From Thermothelomyces thermophilus ATCC 42464 (Eukaryota > Ascomycota > Sordariomycetes > Sordariales > Chaetomiaceae), in the NCBI RefSeq assembly GCF_000226095.1, contig NC_016472.1, positions 7,564,001 to 7,628,000 of the forward strand: a DNA stretch of 64,000 nt, read 5' to 3'. The notes beneath the pieces were generated by a model. It worked only from the letters and a program-made list of their open reading frames with translations. It did no database searches and was not told where the DNA came from. This document shows, piece by piece, positions 25,953-36,035 of the stretch. Position numbers and translations under genes: made by a program. Position 1 is the first letter of the stretch, and each line of letters begins with the position of its first letter.

Positions 25953-28739
25953 TTATGACCGTTTCGCATGCCATTTCAACCGGCCCTTCTCGTGAACAAT
26001 ATCGGACGCGACTCGCAGGAACTCTTCCAACACCACAGGCCTCGCCAGGATCGCTGCCCTTGCCTGAGCCTCGGCGTCGGTAAGCGCGGGCGACTTGTCG
26101 GGCGAGTTCTTGCTGTGCGAGATGAACCGCGACCTGGGCCTGGGCCTGACCTCGTCGTCGACGAGCTCGTCTTCGTCGACGACCTCGGCTACCCCGGACC
26201 GGGAAGACCCGACGTCTTCGGGGGGCGGCGCGGCGACGCGCACCGCCTCGAGGGAGAGCTCGGCGCGCTCGCCCCCGCGCTGACCCGCCTGGATGCTGGT
26301 GTAGCGCAGCCTGAGGTTGTCGTACTCGGCAGTCACGGTGCGCTGGACTTGGATCGAGGCGAAGGTGTAGTCGACCCGGACTTTGTCGTCGTCGCCGCCA
26401 CCGCCACCGCCACGGTTGCTGCTGCTGCTGCTGCTGCTGCTGTTGTTATTGGGCGTGGCGGTGCCGTCGTCTTGGGAAGTTGCGGTCGGGGTGAGGAGCC
26501 TGCGCGGAAGGTGCACGCCCAAGAGCACGGGCGGGGTGCTGAGCTTGCCGGCCCAGGGGCGCAAGTCGGACTTGGTGACGAATGTGATGATGGAGGGGAC
26601 GTGCTGCTCGATGCTTGCGCCCGGGAGGCTGAAGTAGCGTCGCTGGACCAGACGGGCGTCGACGGGGGCCGCGGGGAAGAGCACGTCGCCGGTAAAAGTC
26701 TCCTTGACGGCGCGGAGAGAGGTGAGTGCTTTGACCTCTACGTGATCGGCCTCGACGAGGAGCTCGAGCTCTGGCGCGGAGGCGGCGAGGTCTGAGGGTA
26801 CGTCGGGGGACGGAGAGAACCGGATGACGGTGGTGGAATGCCAAAGGCCCTCTTCCTTCAGGTTGTTTGGTATGTTGAGACTGCCAAGGGCGGGGAGAAT
26901 GGGGACGAAGGTGCGGGGCAGGGAGGTGTCCAATCGTGCTGCAGGTTCGGGTGACGGGGTACTCGACGTGGCGGATGATTTCTGACGAGCGAAAACGACG
27001 TGCCCAAAAACAACGCTCGTATCTGTTTGCGCCTCGGCAGACCAGCCTGGGGATGAAGGCTCAGACTCGGGGTCTTCTGCTACTACTCTGACGGGATCCG
27101 AGTGCTTGACGGTCTTCTCTTCCCTCAAACTAGAAGGAAGGATATCCGCTGGGACTGAGCCCGATGCCGGTTTGGAGTCGGCATTCCAGTGGGGCACGGC
27201 AGCAGTCCATCTCTCCCACTTGGCGGAACGCTCCTGCCACGGGAGTTTCTGTTCCGGGTTGAGGGCGGGAAGGTACCGGCCCTGGTGGATAAGGTCCTCC
27301 GGCACTACCCTCAAGGCCGTCGATACACGGGTTTTAGGCCCGTACGCATGGCGCAGGAAACGTAATACGGTCTCGCAGGCGTTCTCGAAGTTCTCATCGC
27401 GCTGGGGCATATGGATCCAAGTGACGACAACCTAGCAGGGCAAATATTGATCAGCAAGTTGTTGGCTCGGAAGAACCGACGACAATATCAACGTACCTTC
27501 TTGCCCGACGGATCGAGGCGTGTAACCGTGTTGGTCACACGCCCAACTTCCTCGAGGATGGGGGGTTCGAGAGGTTCAGGGGAGACAAGGTCGGTCTCGA
27601 ACTCGCTTGTACGGGCTTTAGAGAGCACCCCATGGATCCGGTCAACAATCGCATCGGCCGCGTGCTTAGGAGCCACGACGGAGACCAATCGGGATTCCCG
27701 AATAAGTCTGACCTCTTTCACATAGGCTAGAATAGCTCGCTGCGTCCCTTCCAGCCATCTCCTATTGCCCACTAGCGGCACAAAAATGTCAGCTCGGCGG
27801 GCAAATAAAATAAATGGACAGCTGGGTGGGGTTTTCGCTTGACGTACGGGTCAGAAGAGAGAACTCGACGTCACGCAGACGCAGGCTGAGATATCCGTCC
27901 CTGTCAAGAACGCTCTGGTTGCACAGGTCCCAGCAACTGCGCATCAAACGGACAGCGAGCCGGGCTTTCGGGGCCATGCCTTTGGTGATGTAGCCGGCGA
28001 GGTGAGGCTCCACAACGTCTACTCCATTCTCAGATATCGGCGTCCATGGTTGATGCTCCAGGACCCAGGGGGGCAGTTCCTGAGCAGTGTCCTCATGCGT
28101 CTCCTCTTGGTTCAGCTGTTGTATCGCTTCATATTCCCGCACGTAGCGGGTCAATTGCGCGTTGGTGAACCCGTCGACAAGGGTGTCTCTGAGTTGTGTG
28201 AAGGCTTTGTCGCTCAGGATCCGCTTGTCTTTTGGTCGCAATTCGTGAATGTTGAGTAGAACATCCTCGGAGTCGGCAGCTGCGTCTTCGTCGACGAGCA
28301 AGCTCGCAGGATCGACACGCGTTTCCGGCGCATCGCTGTCGGGCTTCAGATCGGCAAGCTGGCGCTTCTTCTTGCGGGTGCGTTTCTCCCGCAGGACGAT
28401 GGCAGACCCTGGCTTTCCCAGCATGGCGACATCGAGGCCTTCTTGCTCGGGCGTGACGATCTGGCCGCGGGACGTGTACGTGCGTTCATGGGGCCGCGGC
28501 CGCCGTGGTGGCGGCGCAGGAGGTGGCCAGGAAACCGTGGAGCTTTCATCTCGCCGGACTGTATCGCTCTTGGGCTCAGTGTTACTCGGTCTGTCGTGAG
28601 TCCCGATGGATCGCTGGGCGGTTCGAGGTGAGGGGAAGGCGGCGGCAGCGAATGGCGGCCGTTTACGGGCCCCGGCAAGCTGAAGGCGACATCTCAGGCA
28701 CACAAAGCCGGCGCCTCGGGTCAACTCGCGGCTGAGCAT
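25953..28739 (-). CDS. SLS1: Sls1-like mitochondrial inner-membrane regulator
   Basis: Fungal mitochondrial protein family that links organellar transcription/mRNA handling to translation at the inner membrane. Three exons: 28739-27848, 27771-27497, 27431-25953 (881 residues). ATG 28739 opens a basic presequence (MLSRELTRGAGFVCLRC), fitting mitochondrial import. The conserved block PEQEGLDVAMLGKPGSAIVL marks the Sls1 N-terminal domain. The middle (exon 2) contains KEVRLIRESRLVSVVAP, a KH-like region. The C-terminal third has an Asn/Ser/Gly/Asp low-complexity insert (26395-26455), then VRVDYTFASIQVQRTV. It ends with FLRVASDIVHEKGRLKWHAKRS. Introns are 76 and 65 nt, and both joins keep the frame. 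It shares a promoter region with the divergent NSE3. The family name rests on remembered motifs. Confidence 0.8.
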
Positions 28740-29227
28740 GGCAGCGATGAGGAGGGCCTCTTGTCGCACCGCCAAACCTCCTGATATGAGAGGAACCAGG
28801 AAGCGGCGGTCATGGTCAAGAAGACCGTGTGGAGTGGATCTCTCTGGTCTTTTTTGGCGACGAAAGATTTTGGGTGGGTCCACTGCATCTCTTGGACCCC
28901 AGACAAAGCTCCCGGCAGGCACGCACGCAGCGCAATTCAGCACTCACTCATCAATCAGCACATGAAGACGCGCTGCGCTTGACAGGGGTCTGACGCGGCG
29001 CACCCCGCGCCGCTGACAGTAGTAGTAGGTAGGAAAGTCGGCTTGGGAAACTATGTACATACACATACGGAATGAAAGACATGCAGCAACACGAGCAAGC
29101 CCCTCTCTCTCAATTTGGTTAATTGATTCTTTCTTTACAAAACCGGTACAAGGTATCAACTACTACACCAATACAAAAAGAATATTTTTTTGCTCACGGC
29201 CACCTTTGTTCCACCCCACTCCAGAGG
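28740..29227. promoter_or_regulatory. Bidirectional promoter region, SLS1-like / NSE3
   Basis: About 490-600 bp between two divergent starts. No clear TATA box or known factor site stands out. A run of T/A-rich sequence (29170-29192) lies just upstream of NSE3. Confidence 0.5.
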
Positions 29228-29342
29228 ATGTCAGCGCAACAACGGCGACGGCGGCTGCAGGTGGGTTTCTGTTCACCGGTTTGGTAGCAAGCGGCCGCAA
29301 ACTGACGGAAGCGAGGTCGTGGAGGACGATGAGGACGAAGAT

Positions 29343-30424
29343 ATGCAGCACAGCCCTCCGCCCAGCCCCGGCGACGTCGACGAGGACGGCGATGAGCGCG
29401 TGGGAGAGGCCGGACAAAGAGATGAGACCAGCCAGCTGATCAAGAACCTCGTGCGCTACGCCCTTGCCTGCGAGTACTCGCGGGCCCCGATTCGGCGGGA
29501 AGGCATCAGAGAAAAGGGTACTGAGAGAAGTCATATCACCCACGTGTTGGAAATGGCCGGCATGCTAACGTCTCTCCCAGTCCTGGGCTCCAACGGACGA
29601 GAGTTTAAGAGGGTGTTTGCGGGCGCGCAGAAGCAACTGCGGGCGACATTTGGCATGGAGATGGTCGAGCTGCCGACTAAGGACAGGAACCTCATGACAA
29701 CGGAGCAGAAGAGAAAGGGTATGTTTTAACTGCCGCCGACCGACAGGACAAGTCATGCTCGCAACGGCTAACAACACACTCTGTGGCAGCCGCGAAAACC
29801 CAGAGCCAGAAAGAGGCGAGCTCAAATGCATATGTCCTCACCTCGATTCTGCCGGAAGAGTACACCACACCAGCTATCATAGCCCCATCAAAGGTGGAGT
29901 CCGCCGACGGCGAAGCCTCGTACATTGCATTATATACTACCATCATCGCCATCATCACCCTGAGCGGTGGAGAGCTCAGCGACCCCCGTCTGCGCCGACA
30001 CCTGTCGCGACTCAACGCCGCCGAGAACATGCCTAGCATGAACCCACACGACGAGATAGCCCCGAGCGAGAAGACGGAAGCCGTCCTCCAGCGGATGGTC
30101 AAACAAGGGTACCTGGTGCGGGTGACAGAGTCCCGGTCCGCGGGCGACGACGACGCGACTACCTGGCACGTCGGCCCGCGCGGCAAGGTCGAGGTTGACA
30201 AGGAGGCGATCGCGGCGTTTGTGCGGACCGTCTACGGCGGCTCCAGCGATGAGCTCGAGGCCAAGCTGCAGGCCAGCCTGAAGATCAGGGATCGCAAGCC
30301 CGGGGTGCCCGGGGCGGTCGAGGAAGAAGCCGCAGACAGGCCGGCGGACGGTGACCCGGGACCGAGCACCCGGCGGGGGACCAGAAGACGGGAGACCGAG
30401 GCCGAGGATGAAGAGAGCGAATGA
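29343..30424 (+). CDS. NSE3: Smc5/6 complex subunit Nse3 (MAGE domain), start uncertain
   Basis: MAGE-family subunit that pairs with Nse1/Nse4 in the Smc5/6 genome-stability complex. Exons: 29343-29517, 29581-29718, 29790-30424 (315 residues from this ATG). Tandem winged-helix MAGE domain: TSQLIKNLVRYALACEYSR, then VLGSNGREFKRVFAGAQKQL, YVLTSILPEEY, IALYTTIIAIITLSGGEL and TEAVLQRMVKQGYLVRV. The tail is acidic. The start is unclear: the same frame is open further upstream and encodes an acidic stretch (TDGSEVVEDDEDED), but it has no ATG. A better start at 29228 (MSAQQRRRRLQ) lies in another frame; joining it would need a 31-nt intron (29261-29291) or a one-base length change. Introns 2 and 3 are normal (63 and 71 nt). 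It converges with the SF3b5 gene. Confidence 0.85.
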
Positions 30425-30699
30425 CTTCGTTGCATATCGGTCTGTCTGTCTGGCTGATGTCGGAGTCAGGGTATCATTGTTGCATTACGGGAAGAAAAGC
30501 GAGGCCCCCAGCGTTTGCAAACATTCTCCCGCAACCATGCCGCGACCAATGTGGAATTGCCATGCCAGGGCTTGCTCGACCAGCGCTCCTCCGAGCTGCT
30601 TGGTGGGCTCATCCCTGGGCCATCGCACCCATGCCCATTCTCCCTTAGCATCCTGGTCGTTCGAACCCCCCCCCCCCTGGCGGGAGGTGTTGGCGCACT

Positions 30700-31130
30700 T
30701 CATGACCCGTCCTGTCGCGGTGCGACAAACATGTCCTCTTCTCGAGGTGGAGGAGGCCCAACTGGCTGTAGCATTTTCTGCGAAGTATTTCTTTAGCACC
30801 AGTCTCCTGCAATTTCACACCCGTAGTTGTGCCAGGGGAAGAACAGGGGGGCAAACGTACCCGAATCATCTGGACGCGCACCTTGGCGCCCGGCTCGTTC
30901 TCGGCCAGTGCGATGTACGACAAGAGCGGCGGGTGTCCCGCGATACTCGAGAAAGTGTCGCGATGGATATTCGTCTTCCACTCCCAGCTCGTCGTGTCGG
31001 GATGCCCGGTGCCGACGTATTTGGCCTGGAGCCGCTCGAGCTCTTGTTGATTGCGTAGCTTATCGGCCTGCGGATCTGGTAGTTAGGATGTGCAGATGCC
31101 GTGACGAGGAGAATACGGCATACATACCAT
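30700..31130 (-). CDS. Splicing factor 3b subunit 5 (SF3b10 / Ysf3)
   Basis: Small subunit of the SF3b part of the U2 snRNP, contacting SF3b1 at branch-site recognition. Three exons: 31130-31128, 31067-30861, 30777-30700 (95 residues). Exon 1 is the start codon alone. Exon 2 gives ADKLRNQQELERLQAKYVG, TGHPDTTSWEWKTNIHRDTF and GHPPLLSYIALAENE, near-identical to the family consensus. Exon 3 gives KMLQPVGPPPPREEDM and ends RQDGS. The joins MADKLR and QMIR/KML are exactly those of SF3b5. Introns are 60 nt (with CTAAC branch site and ATCCGCAG acceptor) and 83 nt. Splitting into tiny exons hides the gene from ORF scans. It lies between NSE3 (convergent) and the MYND-like gene (divergent). Confidence 0.93.
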
Positions 31131-31672
31131 TTTGAGGGTGCGTTACAGTTACCGGATGTTTTTTCTCCGATTGTGTTTTGGGAGAGTTGTCGATGGGACT
31201 CGGTTGAAGAATGCGCCTGCTCTTCTTGCTAGGTTGTTCTGGGGCCCGCCAAGCGACGCTGAACTTTGACTACCAACGGATTACTCCGTATAGTACACTG
31301 CAGTCAAGAACCTGAAGGCTGTCCCCACACCGTAAGGGCACAGTGTGCTGGGGACAGGGTTATTGAACGCTTCTTACTCCGTATTGAACGCTCAAACTTC
31401 CCATCGTTTGAAATCCATGCCGATGAGACGAGAACGATTTTGTCAAGTCACTGCGATAGTATCACGAGATAAAATCCTGGGCAGATTGAGACTTGGAATC
31501 AGCGCTTTCCCAGCATTACTAGCAGAGATCAGGCATCCCAGTCCTTCTAGAGTGCACTGCGTTAGCTGCGCTTTCACACAACCTAATAAACTGGCAGTTC
31601 AACTCGAGCTGCCGGGAACATCGACGACTGGACAGAACGGAATCATACTTTTGGCATCAGATTGCGGCTACC
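31131..31672. promoter_or_regulatory. Intergenic promoter region between SF3b5 and MYND-like genes
   Basis: About 540 bp between divergent starts. It holds two TACTCCGTA motifs (31282-31290 and 31375-31383) only 93 bp apart, the closest pair in the window. No TATA box is evident. Confidence 0.55.
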
Positions 31673-33358
31673 ATGCCCGAACTTCTTCTCCAATCAGCCT
31701 TGACGACTTCCAGATCCCAACAACTCGCTGCCGAAGCGGCCGAGATCAGATCCTCTTGCCGCGACCGACATGGCGACCGCAAGTCCCTGGTCACATGTCC
31801 GCAATGTTACGAAGCTGTCCTTGACGCCTTCCGAAGCCGCTATCTTGGCTCCTCTCTGAATTCTGGCGCCGAGGGGCCCGGCTCGGGTCAGAAACAACAA
31901 GCGGCTCGACAAGAATGGTTCGCCTCCCGGCCCGCCTTTGTCTCGGCTCTCAACCTGCTGGTCGACTCCGCCAAGGAGTACCAGATCTCGCCGCGCGAGA
32001 TTGACGACCGTGTGCGGGAGGAGCGGGCGAGATGGTATGCCGAGAGGGTGCGCTCGTTGTTGCTGAGGTTGATGGTGGAGGACCCTTCTGGGCGCGGGGC
32101 CGTGTTTGAGAAGCTCGAGGACCTGTCTTCCGGGGACGCGCTTGCGCTGGCGAGGGAGGTCGCCGACATCCTGAGCAAGGGGCCATTTGCGCCCGAGCAA
32201 GGGACCGCAGAGGGAGTTGCGGAAAGATTGTTGGCCGCGTCGGCGAGCAATAAGACGGCGGACAAGGCTGACGTCTTCCGAGAGGCCTTCTTCGCAGCCG
32301 AGGATGGCACCGTGCCCGGAGATCACCAAAAGTATCTCGACCTGTTGCTCCACCAGGGGTTGTCGATGGAGCAGGTCGTAGATCGTATCCTTGAGGAGCG
32401 GCAAACGGCAACGGGCGCAAGGGAACAGACGGACAAGCTCAACCAGCGGCTCGATGAGCTCCGGAGGGCCCGGGCCGCACACGAGGCCCAGAAGACCAGA
32501 AAGGCGCAGCGGAGGGAGAGCCTGGCTCAGCAGAAAGTCCCAGACGAGCTGTACGAGCTCCCGGCCTGTGCCGTTTGCGGAGGAGAAACGAGCACGGAGG
32601 AGTATTTCACTTGCAGTATATGCACCATTCTCGCGGGGGCGGGCGTGCAGGATAAGACGACTGTATTCTGCTCTGAGAAATGCGAACAACAGAGTCATGT
32701 AAGGTCTCACCCCGTTCCCCCTCCCCCTTCCTCCCTCCTCACTCCTTGCCAGCCCAACCAACCATCTCACTAACACCCGCTCCAGCCCTCCCACGCAGCA
32801 ACACACACCTGCTCTTCCGGTCTGAGTTGCATTCGGCTTCGCGAACCACAACAACAGACTCCCAAGAAGGAGACCAACACATCCCCCAACGGCCAGAATC
32901 AGGACCAGCAACAAGACACGCGCATGACCGACGCGCCTCCCTTATCAAACACCACCGGCGACGACGGCAGCGACGACGACGGAAATAACAACAACAACAA
33001 CAACAACCACAACGATGACAACGATAACAGCAGCAGCAGCAGTGACGCCAACGAGCTCCACTTCTGCACCGAGTGCCTCACGCGTCTAAAGCAGCCCACA
33101 ACCTGGTGCAGCCTCGCCTGCGCCGATGCCAGCTTCCCATCCCACCGCGAGGAAGTGCACCTACCGCTGCGAAAGAAGCTCGGCTTGGGAGAAACGGCCG
33201 ACGAGGCGCAGCTGGAGCCTATCGAGCCAGGTGCTGCTGAAGACGATGGGAGAAGGCGTTATCGCGTCAAGAACATCAGGGAGGTCACGACCTCGCTGGG
33301 GGATGCGGTTAAGGAATGGGAGGGAAGGAATAAAGTGAGGTTACAGGGTTTGGTTTGA
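31673..33358 (+). CDS. MYND-like zinc-finger protein, function unknown
   Basis: Two exons, 31673-32698 and 32786-33358 (532 residues). The start MPELLLQSALTTSRSQQLAAEA is the first ATG in frame. The first 280 residues are mostly helical and charged, ending in a coiled-coil-like stretch (DKLNQRLDELRRARAAHEAQ). A treble-clef finger follows: CAVCGGETSTEEYFTCSIC, then VFCSEKC, QQSH at the exon end and PSHAATHTC after the splice, giving the C/H ligand order of a MYND-type finger. A second cysteine cluster follows a long Asn/Asp/Ser tract: FCTECLTRLKQPTTWCSLAC. The C-terminus ends RLQGLV. The intron (87 nt) falls inside the first finger, and the join keeps its ligand spacing. I do not recognise a named orthologue. 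The finger suggests protein-protein contacts. It converges with the septin gene. Confidence 0.82.
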
Positions 33359-34430
33359 TGGCAAGGGCTGCTTTCTCAATGGTGGTGGGCCGGTATGCTT
33401 GTACAGTATTGATTGTATGTACGTGCGTATCTTCTTATACTTTGGGTGGGAGGTAATACCATTCAACCGAAACCCGGACGGAACGCCAGCATCTACTGTT
33501 GCGTGCGGTACCGCTTACTTATTTTGCCGGCCTGCGGGCCTTGCGATCCACATGAGACCATCACGGTTGCTTTCGGGTTTGCAAAGCTGCTAGGGCGATG
33601 GCGTACACTGACTGTCCAAGTTTCCCGGGCCACCGTGATCAACGACCACAAACGCTGATTGACGGGACAGAAGGACATGGTGTTGATTGATCTAGTAATA
33701 ACATGGCAAAACAACCACCGCGCAAAGAAACCCCGGACCCAGCTCCTCACGTATATGCGGCGCAATTTTGTTGTCGTCGCGATCTGTTTCCAGTTCTTGC
33801 CAGCCCGCACACCGTCAGGGAAGGAGAGCAAAAAGGAAAGTTTGAGTAAGGCGGCACAACCGCGCAGTCGATAAGCAGATATCCATCCTCCTGCACCCTC
33901 TCCAAATCCAGAAGATACAAGTGAGGAGAAAGTGACTCGGCTAAAAGGGAAATGGGTATTCCATGTTTGGCCATAGCAGGAAAAAATAAACGCATACATC
34001 GCGAAGGCGTTCTGGCTCTCTCTTTCGAAACGCACAGTTCCGCACCAACGCCTCCGGGGAAAGGGGTTCCCTTGGTCTCTAGGTCCGACAGGTAGAGTCA
34101 TCGACTCGCCCACCGCGACTGTACCAAGCCAAGGGATTCGTTGAAAAGTTTTTTTTTTAAAAAAAAAAAGAAGTCGTAAAGACCAGAGATTGGTTTTTGT
34201 CGGTGAAATGAAATCGAAATGGGTATGTCGTCGCAACCTGAGCTCCGCTGAGTTGAACCGAAGAAAAAAAATACCAAGTCATTGTTTGGAAACGCGCAGG
34301 CCGAAGAGACCTCGGGCGCACCAGGCATTTGCCCCTCGTCCATTCCCGTAGGTGACCAGTGTGTGGCTGGGCATCAGAAAAGGCCGAAGAACAAGGCAGC
34401 CGAGGGATATTATCGGTCCCTCGCAAGGCT
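33359..34430. other. Convergent 3' flanks of MYND-like and septin genes
   Basis: About 1.07 kb. A 247-codon minus-strand frame (33493-34236) is open here but looks non-coding (see rejected). A T10A11 inverted homopolymer lies at 34149-34169. Nothing else is supported. Confidence 0.5.
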
Positions 34431-36035
34431 TCACCGATGTCCCTTCGCACCCTGCTGCTTCAGCCTGCTCGTTCTCCACCCCTCGTACCACTGCTCTCTG
34501 CTGAGCTCGCGGAGCTCAGCCCGCCACTCGCTAAAGACGGTGTCCTTAAGACGGACAAAGTCGCAGTGCTCCTCGTTGTACGGATCGGCGAAACCCCATG
34601 GGAATTGGCGCCCGACGATGTCGGGCTCGTAGATATCCGGGCTGAGGATCGACATGGGTAGGAAGGGCACCTCGTCCTCCTTAAGACTTTCCTCTGGCTC
34701 CTTGCTGCGACGGGTGGAACCGCCGGAGAGGCGCTTGGATTTAGGCGACGAATCCTGGGTTTGAACAGGCGGCTCCGACTCCTCGGCTGACCCAGCAACC
34801 TCCTCCTCCTCCTCCTCGCCATGCTCCGATACTTGCTCCTCTTCCTCTTCCTCAATTCTGCCGGAATCCCCTGTTGAGTCGCCCTCGTCATCGAGGCCAA
34901 GTGCTTCCAACGGGTCGAGATTCGCTTTCTTGAGGCTCTCCGCCACGGTCCTCTTTAGCATGTTCATATGCTTCGTGGTAACGGTGTCGGCCTTGGAAAT
35001 TACCGGGATGACGGTCGTCTTGCCCTGCAACGTCCGCAGAACCTGCAGATCAAGGTCCTCATCAAGGCTGCCCAGAATGCGGGCGTGTGGGTAATGACTG
35101 CCTCCGTTGCGCTGACCATTGGCTGACGCGGCCCTGGCGGCCGCGATGTTCCGGTCGAGGCGCGACGGATCGAGGACAAGGAAGACCGCGTGAATGTGGG
35201 TATCCTGTACCCCAGGGGACCGCACGACCTTCATTTCTTCGGCGAAGGTCTCCTCAAACTTGCTCTCCAGGAAGCTTGACATCTCGCGAAGCTGCAGGTC
35301 CACCACATTCTTTTCCAAGCCCTCGGAATCCCACAAGGTGACGCCAATACGCTCGCCGTCGATCTCGGTTTCGAGGAAGTGGGGGATAAAGTTGCCAGAA
35401 GGCGGCGCTCTCGGCAATTCATCTTCATCGATGGTGCTCTTGGATCGCTTCTTTGCCGGAAGAGCAAGCGCCGTCTTGAGAAATTCGAGGAACGAAGTCT
35501 TGCCCGAATTGGTGGTACCAACGATGAGGATGCTGAAAATGATGTTAGGAATGCGGGAAGACGGCAGGGTAGCAGGTTGCGTAACTCACTTGAAAGGAGT
35601 GGGATCCTTCCTCCTCCGAACCCTCCTAGGGCTGTTGATGGTGCTGATAGCGCTGCTGGCATAGCTGTAGCGGCCGCGGTGTGCCATGCTGGGGGTGCCC
35701 GCGTAAGGGTCAAAGCCGCCGTTGGGAATCGGGGGAGGGGGAACGTTGATAGCAGAACGAGATGGCTCCATGGAAGGCCTCGGAGGGGCGCTCGTCATTT
35801 GCTCAGCTCTCCCAGAAACAATGGCCAGAGAGTCGGGACGAGCGTCGCCGCCAAGGCCTAGTTGAGGTGCAGGAGCGCCATTGTAGAGCACAGGCAGGCG
35901 CGGCGGGGACTTGGGGACCGCATCACGCTGACGTTGCAGCTCCAGCTCCCTAGCAGCCTGCTGTTTCTTCAGATCACTGCTCTTGCTGCGTCGTAGTAAC
36001 ATCCCGAGGCTGGTACGACGAGGCGGTGTCGTCAT
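34431..36035 (-). CDS. aspE: AspE-type (group 5) septin
   Basis: GTP-binding cytoskeletal protein of the septin class found in filamentous fungi and absent from yeasts. Two exons, 36035-35590 and 35532-34431 (515 residues). ATG 36035 starts MTTPPRRTSLGMLLRRSKSS; the same frame further upstream has only a TTG. The N-terminal 140 residues are basic and Ser/Pro-rich. The splice rebuilds FNILIVGTTNSGKTSFLEFL with the P-loop. Then come ETEIDGERIGVTLWDSEGLE (switch, DxxG), LQLREMSSFLESKFEETF, VRSPGVQDTHIHAVFLVLD and the G4 motif SKADT. A Glu-rich insert (about residues 325-355) precedes VPFLPMSILSPDIYEPD and GRQFPWGFADP, the septin-unique element. It ends with a short basic tail and no clear coiled coil. 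The intron is 57 nt. Confidence 0.93.

Noticed and set aside
33493-34236. 247-codon minus-strand frame between convergent genes
   Set aside because: Lies in the 3' flanks of two genes, translates the T/A homopolymer as poly-Phe/Lys and shows no family resemblance.
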